A DNA stretch of 58,761 bases. Origin: an uncultured Lachnospiraceae bacterium. GTDB taxonomy: Bacteria > Bacillota > Clostridia > Lachnospirales > Lachnospiraceae. Below the pieces are notes generated by a model. That model was not told the origin of the DNA and did no database searches. It was given only the letters and a program-made list of their open reading frames with translations. Below are positions 8,699 to 16,671 of this stretch, in pieces. The translations under genes and the position numbers were made by a program. Where the stretch lies: assembly GCA_947174505.1 (NCBI GenBank), contig CAMWJF010000023.1, positions 1 to 58,761 of the forward strand, written 5' to 3'. How positions within the stretch are numbered: position 1 is the stretch's first letter; each line of letters opens with the position of its first letter.

Positions 8699-10153
8699 CT
8701 ATAAATTCGCTCTTGCCGTCCGAATCACCCATTCCACCGCCGCCTCAGCGTGTGTGGGCAAATTTTCTAAAGTCCGCCTCTCTTCCCCGGAGCCCATCCC
8801 GGCCATACCGTCATCAAACGTATGCAGGGCGTATCTTGCCAGCAGTCCCGAAACCCGTCCTCTCTCTATGGAATCCTCCGTGCCAAACACAATCACTACC
8901 AAATCGTGTTCCGCAGTTCCATCATCCGCAGTCAGGGAGGTGACCAGACAGGCTCCCGCCCTGTTGGTGGTTCCTGTTTTCAGACCGGTAACCTCCGGCA
9001 GATTGCGCAAAAGCGGATTGGTATTTTTCACTTCAAAATCCAGCGACTCAAGCACTGCCTCTTCCATAGAAGTAATGTCCGTGATCTGGGGATAGACTTT
9101 CAAAAGATAAGACACCAGCCGAAACATATCCGCCGCGCTCATACTGTTCTGACGCTTTGCGGGAACGAAATCCTCCGTGTAAACAGGCAGGCCGTTGCTG
9201 TTAAAAAATACGGTCTGGGAAAGCCCCAGATCCTGTGCCTTCTGATTCATCCTTTGCACAAAAGCTTCCTCCGAACCGTCGATGGCCTCTGCCAGACACA
9301 GCGCACACTCGTTACTGGAAGGCAGAAGCGCTCCCACCAAAAGCTCCCGGACGCTAATCTGCTCCCCGGCTTTCAGGGGCACCACCCCGTCTCCCGAGTC
9401 TGCCAGCGCCTGAACCGCATCGGAGATCGTGATCTGCCTGTCAAGGGAAAGCTGCCCCGCAGAAACAGCCTCCATGGCCAAAAGACAGGTCATGAGCTTG
9501 GATGTGCTGGCAATCGGGTAGGACTCGTCAGCCTGATACCCATAATAAATTTCTCCGGTAGTGGCATCCCCCACCAGTGCGCTGTTGACGCCATAAAAAT
9601 AGCCGGCTTCCTCCAGAGCAGCGGGCGAGACCTGAAAAGGCATCTGCGTCTGAATCTCCATGGAGCCTGCTTCCGAAACGGTAATATCCACATCCAGAAT
9701 CATTGCCAGATCCGCCGCCATCATGAAACAGTCGTAATCGCCGGAGGGCAGTTTCATAATTAAGGTATAGTAATATACAATTTCTCCGTTTACTTTAAAT
9801 TCGTTTCGCCGCAGGGCGATATCCGGATTTCCACTGTCCTCCCAGAGCGTGTTCTCCACCCCCAAAGGCGTGTAGACAGCTCCCGTATTCAGGGAAACCG
9901 TACTGCCCGTAACCTCCAGAGAAAAGGCTTTTTCCGTATCCCTTAGGATCATGGCTGTGTCCCGAAGCGAAAGATAGGTGTTGCCCTCATAACTGTAGTC
10001 CAATGTTTTTACCGTGCCTGTGCTGCCGGTATCCGTCCGTACCCGGCAGATTCCGGGAATTTCATAGCTTGCGGCCGCCCTGATTGGCAGAAAGGAACAG
10101 ATCAGTATCACTGACAATATCATGGCGCCTGTTTTCCGTAAAATTGTTTTCAT
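8699..10153 (-). CDS. D-alanyl-D-alanine carboxypeptidase (S11, low-molecular-weight PBP)
   Basis: A 484-residue exported serine peptidase that trims the terminal D-Ala from peptidoglycan stem peptides. A signal peptide (about 1-28) is followed by a domain of about 140 residues resembling copper-amine-oxidase-type stalk modules (YLSLRDTAMILRDTEKAF). The catalytic domain follows: SxxK at 216-219 (ASTSKLMTC), SxN at 279-281 (PSSNECALC) and KTG at 392-394 (LKTGTTNRAGACL). It differs from classical DacA by the N-terminal module and lacks an obvious C-terminal amphipathic anchor. The preceding gene ends 16 bases upstream, so both form an operon. Confidence 0.92.
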   Translation of the reverse strand: MKTILRKTGAMILSVILICSFLPIRAAASYEIPGICRVRTDTGSTGTVKTLDYSYEGNTYLSLRDTAMILRDTEKAFSLEVTGSTVSLNTGAVYTPLGVENTLWEDSGNPDIALRRNEFKVNGEIVYYYTLIMKLPSGDYDCFMMAADLAMILDVDITVSEAGSMEIQTQMPFQVSPAALEEAGYFYGVNSALVGDATTGEIYYGYQADESYPIASTSKLMTCLLAMEAVSAGQLSLDRQITISDAVQALADSGDGVVPLKAGEQISVRELLVGALLPSSNECALCLAEAIDGSEEAFVQRMNQKAQDLGLSQTVFFNSNGLPVYTEDFVPAKRQNSMSAADMFRLVSYLLKVYPQITDITSMEEAVLESLDFEVKNTNPLLRNLPEVTGLKTGTTNRAGACLVTSLTADDGTAEHDLVVIVFGTEDSIERGRVSGLLARYALHTFDDGMAGMGSGEERRTLENLPTHAEAAVEWVIRTARANL

Positions 10154-10169
10154 GGCATCTCCCTCCCGC

Positions 10170-10898
10170 TCAGTCTGTAGGCTGTTTTAAGGTGTATATC
10201 ACAGGATAATCATCCGAAGAAAAATCGGCGGGAACAGAGCCAAGCTCTTCAATCAGGATCAGGCTGGAATCATTGCAGATATAGGATTCCACCCTTGTGG
10301 TGACAGCGCCGTCCTCAAACTGCCTGGTCAGAACATCTTCCGCCGTTTCGTAGGTACCACTGCCGTCATATTGTGCCTGCAGTTCCTCCAGAGACGGCAA
10401 AAGTCCGGGAGCATAAGACGCCAAATAAGCCTCCGTGGACATACCGAAAGTTTCGGTTACAAGCGCTTCCAACGCTTCCTCGTCCATGCTGCCCGTATAG
10501 CCCGCCATGCGAAGCCGCTCGGCCAGAATTTCCTGAAATGTACCTGCAAACGCCTCGTAAGCCGTCTGTCTGCAGACGTCATAGCTTTCCGGCGACACAT
10601 TAGATTGGAAACTCCCCGCCGACCGGCCGGTTTGTTCAAAAGATAGATTGACCCACACGGTCAACCTCGGCATATTGGACTGCACATCCTCCAAAGAGAC
10701 AGAAACACCTTCTATGTCCTGCAGCCAGCTAAAGGCTGTGACTGCCGCCTGCTCTGTCATGTCGAGACTGGCACTCCACTCACCCGAAAGCGATTCTTCG
10801 TCCGATGCGAAAAAGTGCAAATACAGCAGAAGGGCGACAGATATGCCCAAAGAGAGCATCAGTAAAGTAAATACTACTTTTTTTATAGTTTTTTTCAA
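10170..10898 (-). CDS. Membrane-anchored protein of unknown function, partner of the PBP gene
   Basis: A 242-residue protein with one N-terminal membrane segment (VVFTLLMLSLGISVALLLYL, about 9-28) and an acidic extracellular domain rich in Ser, Glu and Ala. I recognise no family. The start is TTG at 10898, preceded by AGGAAGGAAG; no in-frame ATG is better placed. It ends 16 bases before the D,D-carboxypeptidase gene, so a role in cell-wall maturation beside that enzyme is a reasonable guess. No catalytic motifs are visible. Confidence 0.7.
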   Translation of the reverse strand: MKKTIKKVVFTLLMLSLGISVALLLYLHFFASDEESLSGEWSASLDMTEQAAVTAFSWLQDIEGVSVSLEDVQSNMPRLTVWVNLSFEQTGRSAGSFQSNVSPESYDVCRQTAYEAFAGTFQEILAERLRMAGYTGSMDEEALEALVTETFGMSTEAYLASYAPGLLPSLEELQAQYDGSGTYETAEDVLTRQFEDGAVTTRVESYICNDSSLILIEELGSVPADFSSDDYPVIYTLKQPTD

Positions 10899-11075
10899 AG
10901 CATCTTCCTTCCTGATCCTACTGTCAAACCGTCTTCTCTAAATAAGAGACTTTACGGGACCCCCCGATTGAACATACTGTCCAGATTCCGGGACACCGCA
11001 GATATTCTACCACATCCGAAGCTGCATTCCAAGTGCCATTTCCACGCCCTCCGGCCAATCCCGCTGTATGACACA

Positions 11076-11104
11076 TTGAATTCTGTATGTTTTCGTGATA
11101 TCAT
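11076..11104 (+). promoter_or_regulatory. Promoter of the hemerythrin gene
   Basis: TTGAAT (11076-11081) and TATCAT (11099-11104) are 17 bases apart, about 39 bases upstream of the ATG. Confidence 0.65.
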
Positions 11105-11142
11105 ATTATCGCTGTATATCGATTGTGAAAAGGAGGATACCA

Positions 11143-11544
11143 ATGATTAAGTATGAATTTACAAAAAATTTGGAAACAGGAAATACGATGATAGACAAAG
11201 AGCATCGTGAGTTGATTCAGGCTGTGAATAAATTGTTGGAAGCCTGCAGCGAGGGCAAGGGACGGACTTCTATGGATGAAACTATCAAGTTTTTGAACAG
11301 CTATGTGAACCAGCATTTTTCGCATGAGGAACAGCTCCAGAAGCAGTGCAGCTATCCCGGATTTCCGGCACACAGGACTTTCCACGAAACCTATAAGAAG
11401 ACGCTTAAGGAAATTACATCTAAAATATCGGCAGCCGGCCCGACAATTGCTGAATTGGGAGAGCTAAACAAGCATATCAGCCTCCTGATCGCGCATATCA
11501 AGACGGAAGATAAGAAGCTGGCCGCATTTATAAGCCAGTCATAG
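11143..11544 (+). CDS. Bacteriohemerythrin
   Basis: A 133-residue single-domain hemerythrin. All iron ligands of the family are present: H21, HxxxE at 58-62, HxxxH at 77-81, and HxxxxD at 118-123. The protein would bind O2 (or NO) at a non-heme di-iron centre, and in an anaerobe probably serves oxygen sensing, storage or delivery. ATG 11143 is chosen because AGGAGG lies at 11131-11136 and the domain starts there (MIKYEFTKNLETGN). It has its own promoter and stands alone, facing a minus-strand neighbour on each side. A second hemerythrin domain occurs at 36702-38042. Confidence 0.92.
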   Translation: MIKYEFTKNLETGNTMIDKEHRELIQAVNKLLEACSEGKGRTSMDETIKFLNSYVNQHFSHEEQLQKQCSYPGFPAHRTFHETYKKTLKEITSKISAAGPTIAELGELNKHISLLIAHIKTEDKKLAAFISQS

Positions 11545-11585
11545 ATCGAAAGATGCATTATAATATACGATATATGGAACAAAAA

Positions 11586-11607
11586 ATCGAGCGCCCGCGC
11601 GCTCGAT
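11586..11607 (-). terminator. GC-rich terminator hairpin
   Basis: Perfect 9-bp stem ATCGAGCGC / GCGCTCGAT around a 4-base loop. On the minus strand it runs into TTTTT, so it can end the transcript of the helicase-nuclease gene. Confidence 0.7.
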
Positions 11608-11691
11608 TCAGAGAATGCTCCGCATTCTCCTTGAATGGTTTACACTGTCGCAATTTCCTATAGAATAAAAATATCCCGCTACGGGACAGGG

Positions 11692-11730
11692 AAGGGGCCG
11701 AATGATTGTTCTGTAATCATCCAGCCCCTT
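11692..11730. terminator. Hairpin between hemerythrin and helicase-nuclease genes
   Basis: AAGGGGC-cga-ATGATT pairs with AATCAT-cca-GCCCCTT, with a 3-by-3 internal loop. Only short T-runs follow on either strand, so it is a weak bidirectional terminator or a 3' stabilising structure. Confidence 0.5.
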
Positions 11731-11756
11731 TCGTATGTCAGATTCTTTTCTTTTTC

Positions 11757-14150
11757 CTATATATGCGCAATCTCATATTTATCCAGTCCATGTCCCAGCA
11801 GCCGCATGATTTTCAGTTCATCTTCCGCGTCCAAAACCGCGTTATGCGTCTCGCTGTATCTCCTGTCCTGACTGAGCATTTTCAAAATACTTTCCACGCC
11901 GTACCCGCGCTTGAGCTTTCCTGTTCTACAGTAGTCCGCAGAATCCGGTATCGCCTTATTATATTGCCGGTATGCCGCCAGCCGCATGATATCATACCAT
12001 TCAAATCTTGCATATTCCGGCAGATGCCGCTTGTCAAAAGAGGCATTGTATGCAAAAAGTTTCCGCACATGATAGCTGTCCAGCCATTCGCCGATCTCCT
12101 GTAAAGCCTGCTTTCTATCCGTAATATCGGCCTCTTTCCCGTCGGTTCTCAATTCGCTCGAATACATGCCTCCCACCCTGTATTCCGGGTCAATTATGTA
12201 ATATTTGGAATCGATTTTTTCCTTTGACTCCGTGTCGGCAATTACTACACCGATCGACATCACCTCATCATTCCAGTTTGTCTCCGTATCAACCACCGCA
12301 AATGTATCTGAGCCGGACTCTTCTATTTTCTCCCCAGACAACATCGGCCTGTCATATCTTTCCATCACTCCCTTCGTTATCGTTTTTGTAACCGCGTTCA
12401 GGAAAGCGTCTGTGTCAGGCACTTCGATCTCATAGGATGTGTTGTCTCTTGTATTCCATAAAATTCCTTTTTGCAGATTCATGGCAACCATATAGCTGGC
12501 GCACTGCAAAAAATGTTCATGCGTTAATTCCGATACAAATTTTAATTCATAAACGGTATCATCCTTGACCACGTCGGCAAACCCTTTCGCCGAGAACCTG
12601 ACTTCCCCGTTTTTTCGATCGTAAAAGTCAATCTGGCACTCCACCTGCGCATCTTCGCCCCTGTCCAGCCTGTCGTTCAATCGGGTCCTGATCCTCTCGC
12701 TCTGCTCCTCATTCACAAAGGGCGTTACCACCTGCGTCCGGTATCTCTTCTGCTTCGTATCAAGGGAAACCAGAAATAATATTTTTTCATCCAGAGAACC
12801 GTTTTTTATCTCTTCTGTGTACAACCTGGCCAGCTCGGGATTTAGTAAAATCTTTAATCTGATTGCCGTATCTATTTCATAATGCCTGAAAAAGACTGCT
12901 TCCTGATAAATGCCGATGCACGGTGACAAGTCGATCAGACCGTCCGTACTTCTGATATCGATTGTCGAAATATCCTCCGACGGCAGCCGGTTTATTCTAA
13001 GCAGTGAAAAGCACTTCTCCACGTCTTCTTTATACTTGAAATCAAACATCTCACTGATATCCACATCCTCAAATTTCTGATGATCCAAAAGACACGTGGA
13101 AAGTGTTTTTTCAGACAGCATGGCCTCTTCCGGTTTCACAAAAATAATGTGATTTTTCCCTCTGCTGGCAGCAACACAGAAAATATTCCGCAAAATGGCA
13201 TAGGACTGCTGCGGTTTTGCGATTCTTACGCCCCAATAACTTTCCGTAAAATCAAAGACAACGCAAATTTTTCTCTCCAGTCCCTTGCTGCTGTCATAAG
13301 TTGTGAAAATTGCTGAATCCTCCTTCGGCTCCGCTTTGCCCATGGAATCATGTTCTGAAATAGTCGCATACACAGTCTTCTTATTAAATTTCTGAGGCCA
13401 GGTTTCTTCCAGAATGTTTAAAACCTCAGACATGGTTCCCGTCCTTGCTCCCAGACATAAAATATCTTCCGGAATCTGCTCCGCCAAAAACGGGATAATA
13501 TCGTCCTTACCCATTTCTTCCACTTTACAGCCGCTGTTTACTCCTTTAATCTGCTTTCTCCACACCCGTCCAAGCATAGACGCCAGTCCGTTTGACAAGC
13601 GAAAACACTGGGTAAATTTCAGGGTCAGGTGCTCTTCCAGAAATTCTTTCATAAAGGCTTCCACGTTTAATGTGGTTTTATCATATATTTTCTGCTCCAT
13701 ATCGCCGACCGCAATGATCTGCATAACGGGATTACGGTCTTTCACTAACTGTAATAACTCAGCCAGTTCCTGCTCTATATCCTGATACTCATCAATAATC
13801 AGAATGTCATATTTTGCAACATGAGGTTTTTCCTGAATAAATGTCTGTATCAGATCCGAGATTCCGGCAGATATGCCGCTTCTTATTAAAGCCATATAGG
13901 CAAATCCATGATAGTTTGTTACCGTAACGTTTTTCTTTTTTATCTTGGACTTAGCATCCAATTTTAAAAGTTTATTGTATGTCAGATACAAAACTTTTTT
14001 CGTACCCGGTAATGCGTTGCACAAATTTTGAATGGCTGTGGTTTTTCCGCTGCCGATACAGGCGTCAACCAGAATGTTTTCTCCCTGCAGGGCTTTCTCT
14101 ATAAATAACTGCTGTTCTTCTGATAACTGTAAATCTGACTGTGCTCTCAT
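11757..14150 (-). CDS. SF1 helicase / PD-(D/E)XK nuclease / DEDDh exonuclease fusion
   Basis: A 797-residue three-part enzyme. Residues 1-350 form a UvrD/Rep-like superfamily 1 motor: Walker A GSGKTT (33-38), Walker B ILIIDEYQD (D120, E121), VGDMEQKIY, SSKGLE and a motif-VI-like VAASRGKNH. Residues about 490-560 contain a RecB/Cas4-like nuclease motif (GFADVVKDDTVYELKF, then Q and Y downstream). Residues about 625-790 contain a DnaQ-like exonuclease: FAVVDTETNW (DxE), NASFDKRHL (D) and HNAVLDAEDELKIM (HxxxxD). All catalytic residues look intact. The gene follows a class D beta-lactamase gene by 48 bases and lies beside a Wadjet operon. Defence or repair is likely; the start has only a weak ribosome site. 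Confidence 0.85.
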   Translation of the reverse strand: MRAQSDLQLSEEQQLFIEKALQGENILVDACIGSGKTTAIQNLCNALPGTKKVLYLTYNKLLKLDAKSKIKKKNVTVTNYHGFAYMALIRSGISAGISDLIQTFIQEKPHVAKYDILIIDEYQDIEQELAELLQLVKDRNPVMQIIAVGDMEQKIYDKTTLNVEAFMKEFLEEHLTLKFTQCFRLSNGLASMLGRVWRKQIKGVNSGCKVEEMGKDDIIPFLAEQIPEDILCLGARTGTMSEVLNILEETWPQKFNKKTVYATISEHDSMGKAEPKEDSAIFTTYDSSKGLERKICVVFDFTESYWGVRIAKPQQSYAILRNIFCVAASRGKNHIIFVKPEEAMLSEKTLSTCLLDHQKFEDVDISEMFDFKYKEDVEKCFSLLRINRLPSEDISTIDIRSTDGLIDLSPCIGIYQEAVFFRHYEIDTAIRLKILLNPELARLYTEEIKNGSLDEKILFLVSLDTKQKRYRTQVVTPFVNEEQSERIRTRLNDRLDRGEDAQVECQIDFYDRKNGEVRFSAKGFADVVKDDTVYELKFVSELTHEHFLQCASYMVAMNLQKGILWNTRDNTSYEIEVPDTDAFLNAVTKTITKGVMERYDRPMLSGEKIEESGSDTFAVVDTETNWNDEVMSIGVVIADTESKEKIDSKYYIIDPEYRVGGMYSSELRTDGKEADITDRKQALQEIGEWLDSYHVRKLFAYNASFDKRHLPEYARFEWYDIMRLAAYRQYNKAIPDSADYCRTGKLKRGYGVESILKMLSQDRRYSETHNAVLDAEDELKIMRLLGHGLDKYEIAHI

Positions 14151-14198
14151 ATAAAGTTCTCATCTTTCCCAAAATCTTTTTCGCTGCTGTACTAAGCG

Positions 14199-15191
14199 TT
14201 ACTGATCATAATAATCCGACACAATTTGGATTGCTATTTCCTTTGCCCCTAAACTGGATACATTCATACCGTCTGTCCTCCCAAGATGCACACAAAAATA
14301 TATTTTTCCTTCTGTACTCTCCGCAAATCCTGTGAACCACGCATCAACAACAACGCCTTCGGCCTTGCCCATTCCCGTTTTACCATATATGGAAATATCA
14401 GCCCCGTCCTGCTCCGATACCAGCATGACCTGTTTCAATTCATTTCGTGTTTCTTCTGAATAATCCGAATTATCACCAAAAATACGTTCCATTACCTCTA
14501 CCTGCTCTTTCGGTGAAATCATTAAAGACGACTCAATCCAAAAGCCTGTTAAAGCCCGATTATTATTGTTTGTATTCAACCACCCCTCCCAATCAGAAAT
14601 ATCACAATTACCATACTGAAGTTTATCCAGTTCTTTTTGCATCATATCTTTTCCAATATCATCTATGACCTGTCTGTAATACCATACACAGGAGGTACGG
14701 AATGCTTCGCTAAAATCAATATCTTTATTCCAATCCTCATTCCAGAATACTTCACCGCTCCACTCCCTTGTTGAATCCTCCGGCTCAAGGATTCCATGTT
14801 CCAAAGCAATCAGAGAAGAAATAATCTTAAAAGTGGAACATGGCGAGCTTCTGGCCACTGCAAGATCAGCGTTATACATTGTATATTGTCTGTTAGTGGC
14901 ATCATATACAACTGCGGCTCCATTCAACCCATTAAAATATTCTGACCAGTCTGCGCAGGCAATATCCGGTTCCATTCTCAGGCTTTCCGTGGAATCTTCT
15001 GTATCCGCCTCTATGGAAACACTGCCTGATTCCACTTCCGGTTCTTCCATTTTTTCTTCTTGTAGTTCTTCTTTTTCATTTTCTATAAAAATCTTTTCTT
15101 CTGTACCGCGATTATTAGCGCAGCCTGTTAAAATAAATGCACATACACATACCAGACATACCATCTTAAAATAGTTGTCTTCCTTTTTCAT
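14199..15191 (-). CDS. Class D beta-lactamase-like lipoprotein
   Basis: A 330-residue lipoprotein with lipobox LTGC (Cys24) and an acidic Glu-rich linker (30-75), followed by a class D serine beta-lactamase / BlaR-sensor fold. Motifs: STFK (119-122), SxV (167-169), YGN (193-195), FWIESSLMISPKEQV and KTG (271-273). The three active-site boxes are intact. It may hydrolyse or sense beta-lactams at the cell surface. No BlaR metalloprotease domain is fused and no blaI-like repressor is adjacent. GAGGTG precedes the ATG. Position between Wadjet and the helicase fusion is unusual for a resistance gene. Confidence 0.9.
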   Translation of the reverse strand: MKKEDNYFKMVCLVCVCAFILTGCANNRGTEEKIFIENEKEELQEEKMEEPEVESGSVSIEADTEDSTESLRMEPDIACADWSEYFNGLNGAAVVYDATNRQYTMYNADLAVARSSPCSTFKIISSLIALEHGILEPEDSTREWSGEVFWNEDWNKDIDFSEAFRTSCVWYYRQVIDDIGKDMMQKELDKLQYGNCDISDWEGWLNTNNNNRALTGFWIESSLMISPKEQVEVMERIFGDNSDYSEETRNELKQVMLVSEQDGADISIYGKTGMGKAEGVVVDAWFTGFAESTEGKIYFCVHLGRTDGMNVSSLGAKEIAIQIVSDYYDQ

Positions 15192-15266
15192 AATTCACCT
15201 CATTTCTGCGCTGCTTTTTGCGCATAACCGAGTTTGTGGCAAGCAATGCGCAGACACAAATCTCGT

Positions 15267-15290
15267 GATTGAAAATTTTAATTTTCAATC
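15267..15290. repeat. AT-rich inverted repeat upstream of the class D beta-lactamase gene
   Basis: Near-perfect palindrome with arms GATTGAAAATT and AATTTTCAATC. It lies between jetD and the beta-lactamase gene and has no T-run on either side, so it may be an operator or a weak structural terminator. Confidence 0.45.
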
Positions 15291-15396
15291 TTGTCTCCTG
15301 ACTTTCCAAATTCATTATTTCTTTATCAATCCTCTCCAAGAAGAAATTTATAACTATCATTCATTTTTGTGGTTTTAATATTACGGAAGATGCAGC

Positions 15397-16671
15397 TCAT
15401 TGCCCGCGGATATGAACGGCTTCCTGTTCCAGCTTACAGTTCTCATCAAGCATGTAAGAAATCACCTCTCCATAATCCTCCGTTTCCTCATGCTGCATCC
15501 GCCCTGCCAGCTCCTCCTTTAATTGCAGGAGCCGTTTTCTGTCATTTTCAGTCAATGGCTTTCTGTCCCCGCGATATCTCTCAAGTGTCTTCGTATCCAT
15601 ATACAGCGACCGAAACGGAATCCCTGTCGCCTTCTTCAAATGCTCCAGAATATAAAAGCCTCCTGCGTCGATATCTCCGAAATGTCTGTATTCTTTCCCA
15701 AGATTTTGTTGATATAGATATAAGAGGAAGTCTCTTTTTACCTTATTGTGAAATCCTCCCAGATAAACGACAAAATCATCCTCCGCCGGATAATCATGAA
15801 AACTGGTAAGATTCTCCACCGTGACCACACGCTTCCCCATAACTGTAACAGCATTCAGACTCTTGACCGATTCTGTAGACAGCGCAATATCACCTTCCAC
15901 CAGGGACAAATCGATCTCCTGCCCGTCTGCGGCTGTTTTCCCTTTTCTTCCGATCCTGATACTCCCGTTTCCTTTCATCATCACATAAGTCGGCGTATGG
16001 ACAATTCCACATTCCTCCAGTACACAGTCACGCTCCTGATACGTTCCATACTGATACAATAAAGCCTCTGCCTTGTGCTTTAGCTGCTCCATTCTCTTGG
16101 AATCGTGGAATAACTGCATGGAAAGGTTACGGATAAATATCTCCTCCTGATTCTCCAGAACCGCTTTTACTGCCAGAAGCAGTTCGCGGTATTCTTCCAG
16201 ATCATGATTGTAATATTCCACATTCAGATTTTTTTCAACTCTGAGCCGCTGCGCTGTAATATACTTAGCTAACGGAATCAGATGTTCCTGACCGGATTCA
16301 TTCTGGCGGCACAACCCGTCGCCCTGACAAATCTCATCCCATACGCGCACAAGTTCTTCCTGCTCCCGTCTTCTTGGCATCCTTCCCAGCATTTCATAGC
16401 AGGCATCCAGACGATTAGGATTAAGTGTAATCTTCTTCAGCACACCCTTTTTCCAATACGCCAGTGTAACCAGCCCCTCGGCACACAACTCTTCCATCGA
16501 CTCATTCATCTGACAGAAATAATCATACTCCGCATCGTCATTATATTTGGGGAAAAGCTTACCGACGCTCACAGAGAAGCTCTGGTTTACCTGATTGTCT
16601 CCCCGGAATGTCCGGCTTCTTTCATAGGAATCCAAAAGGTATTCCAATACCTTCCTCTGCTGCCTGTCCAT
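15397..16671 (-). CDS. jetD: Wadjet nuclease subunit JetD
   Basis: A 424-residue protein with the JetD layout: an N-terminal winged-helix-rich half (DUF3322-like) and a C-terminal Toprim-like half (DUF2220-like). Toprim residues are visible: Glu near 286 in VENLTSF and DxD near 333-335 in HFGDIDAGG. In Wadjet systems JetD cuts plasmid DNA that has been extruded into loops by JetABC. The jetC stop and jetD start overlap as TGATG, so translation is coupled. I chose ATG 16671 over the GTG one codon upstream. Confidence 0.9.
   Translation of the reverse strand: MDRQQRKVLEYLLDSYERSRTFRGDNQVNQSFSVSVGKLFPKYNDDAEYDYFCQMNESMEELCAEGLVTLAYWKKGVLKKITLNPNRLDACYEMLGRMPRRREQEELVRVWDEICQGDGLCRQNESGQEHLIPLAKYITAQRLRVEKNLNVEYYNHDLEEYRELLLAVKAVLENQEEIFIRNLSMQLFHDSKRMEQLKHKAEALLYQYGTYQERDCVLEECGIVHTPTYVMMKGNGSIRIGRKGKTAADGQEIDLSLVEGDIALSTESVKSLNAVTVMGKRVVTVENLTSFHDYPAEDDFVVYLGGFHNKVKRDFLLYLYQQNLGKEYRHFGDIDAGGFYILEHLKKATGIPFRSLYMDTKTLERYRGDRKPLTENDRKRLLQLKEELAGRMQHEETEDYGEVISYMLDENCKLEQEAVHIRGQ

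Noticed and set aside
8822..9763. Plus-strand open frame of 313 codons
   Set aside because: Antisense of the D,D-carboxypeptidase gene, whose motifs are clear. Composition lacks a recognisable fold.
15267..15290. AT-rich palindrome as a terminator of the Wadjet operon
   Set aside because: No T-run follows on either strand, so I list it only as an inverted repeat.
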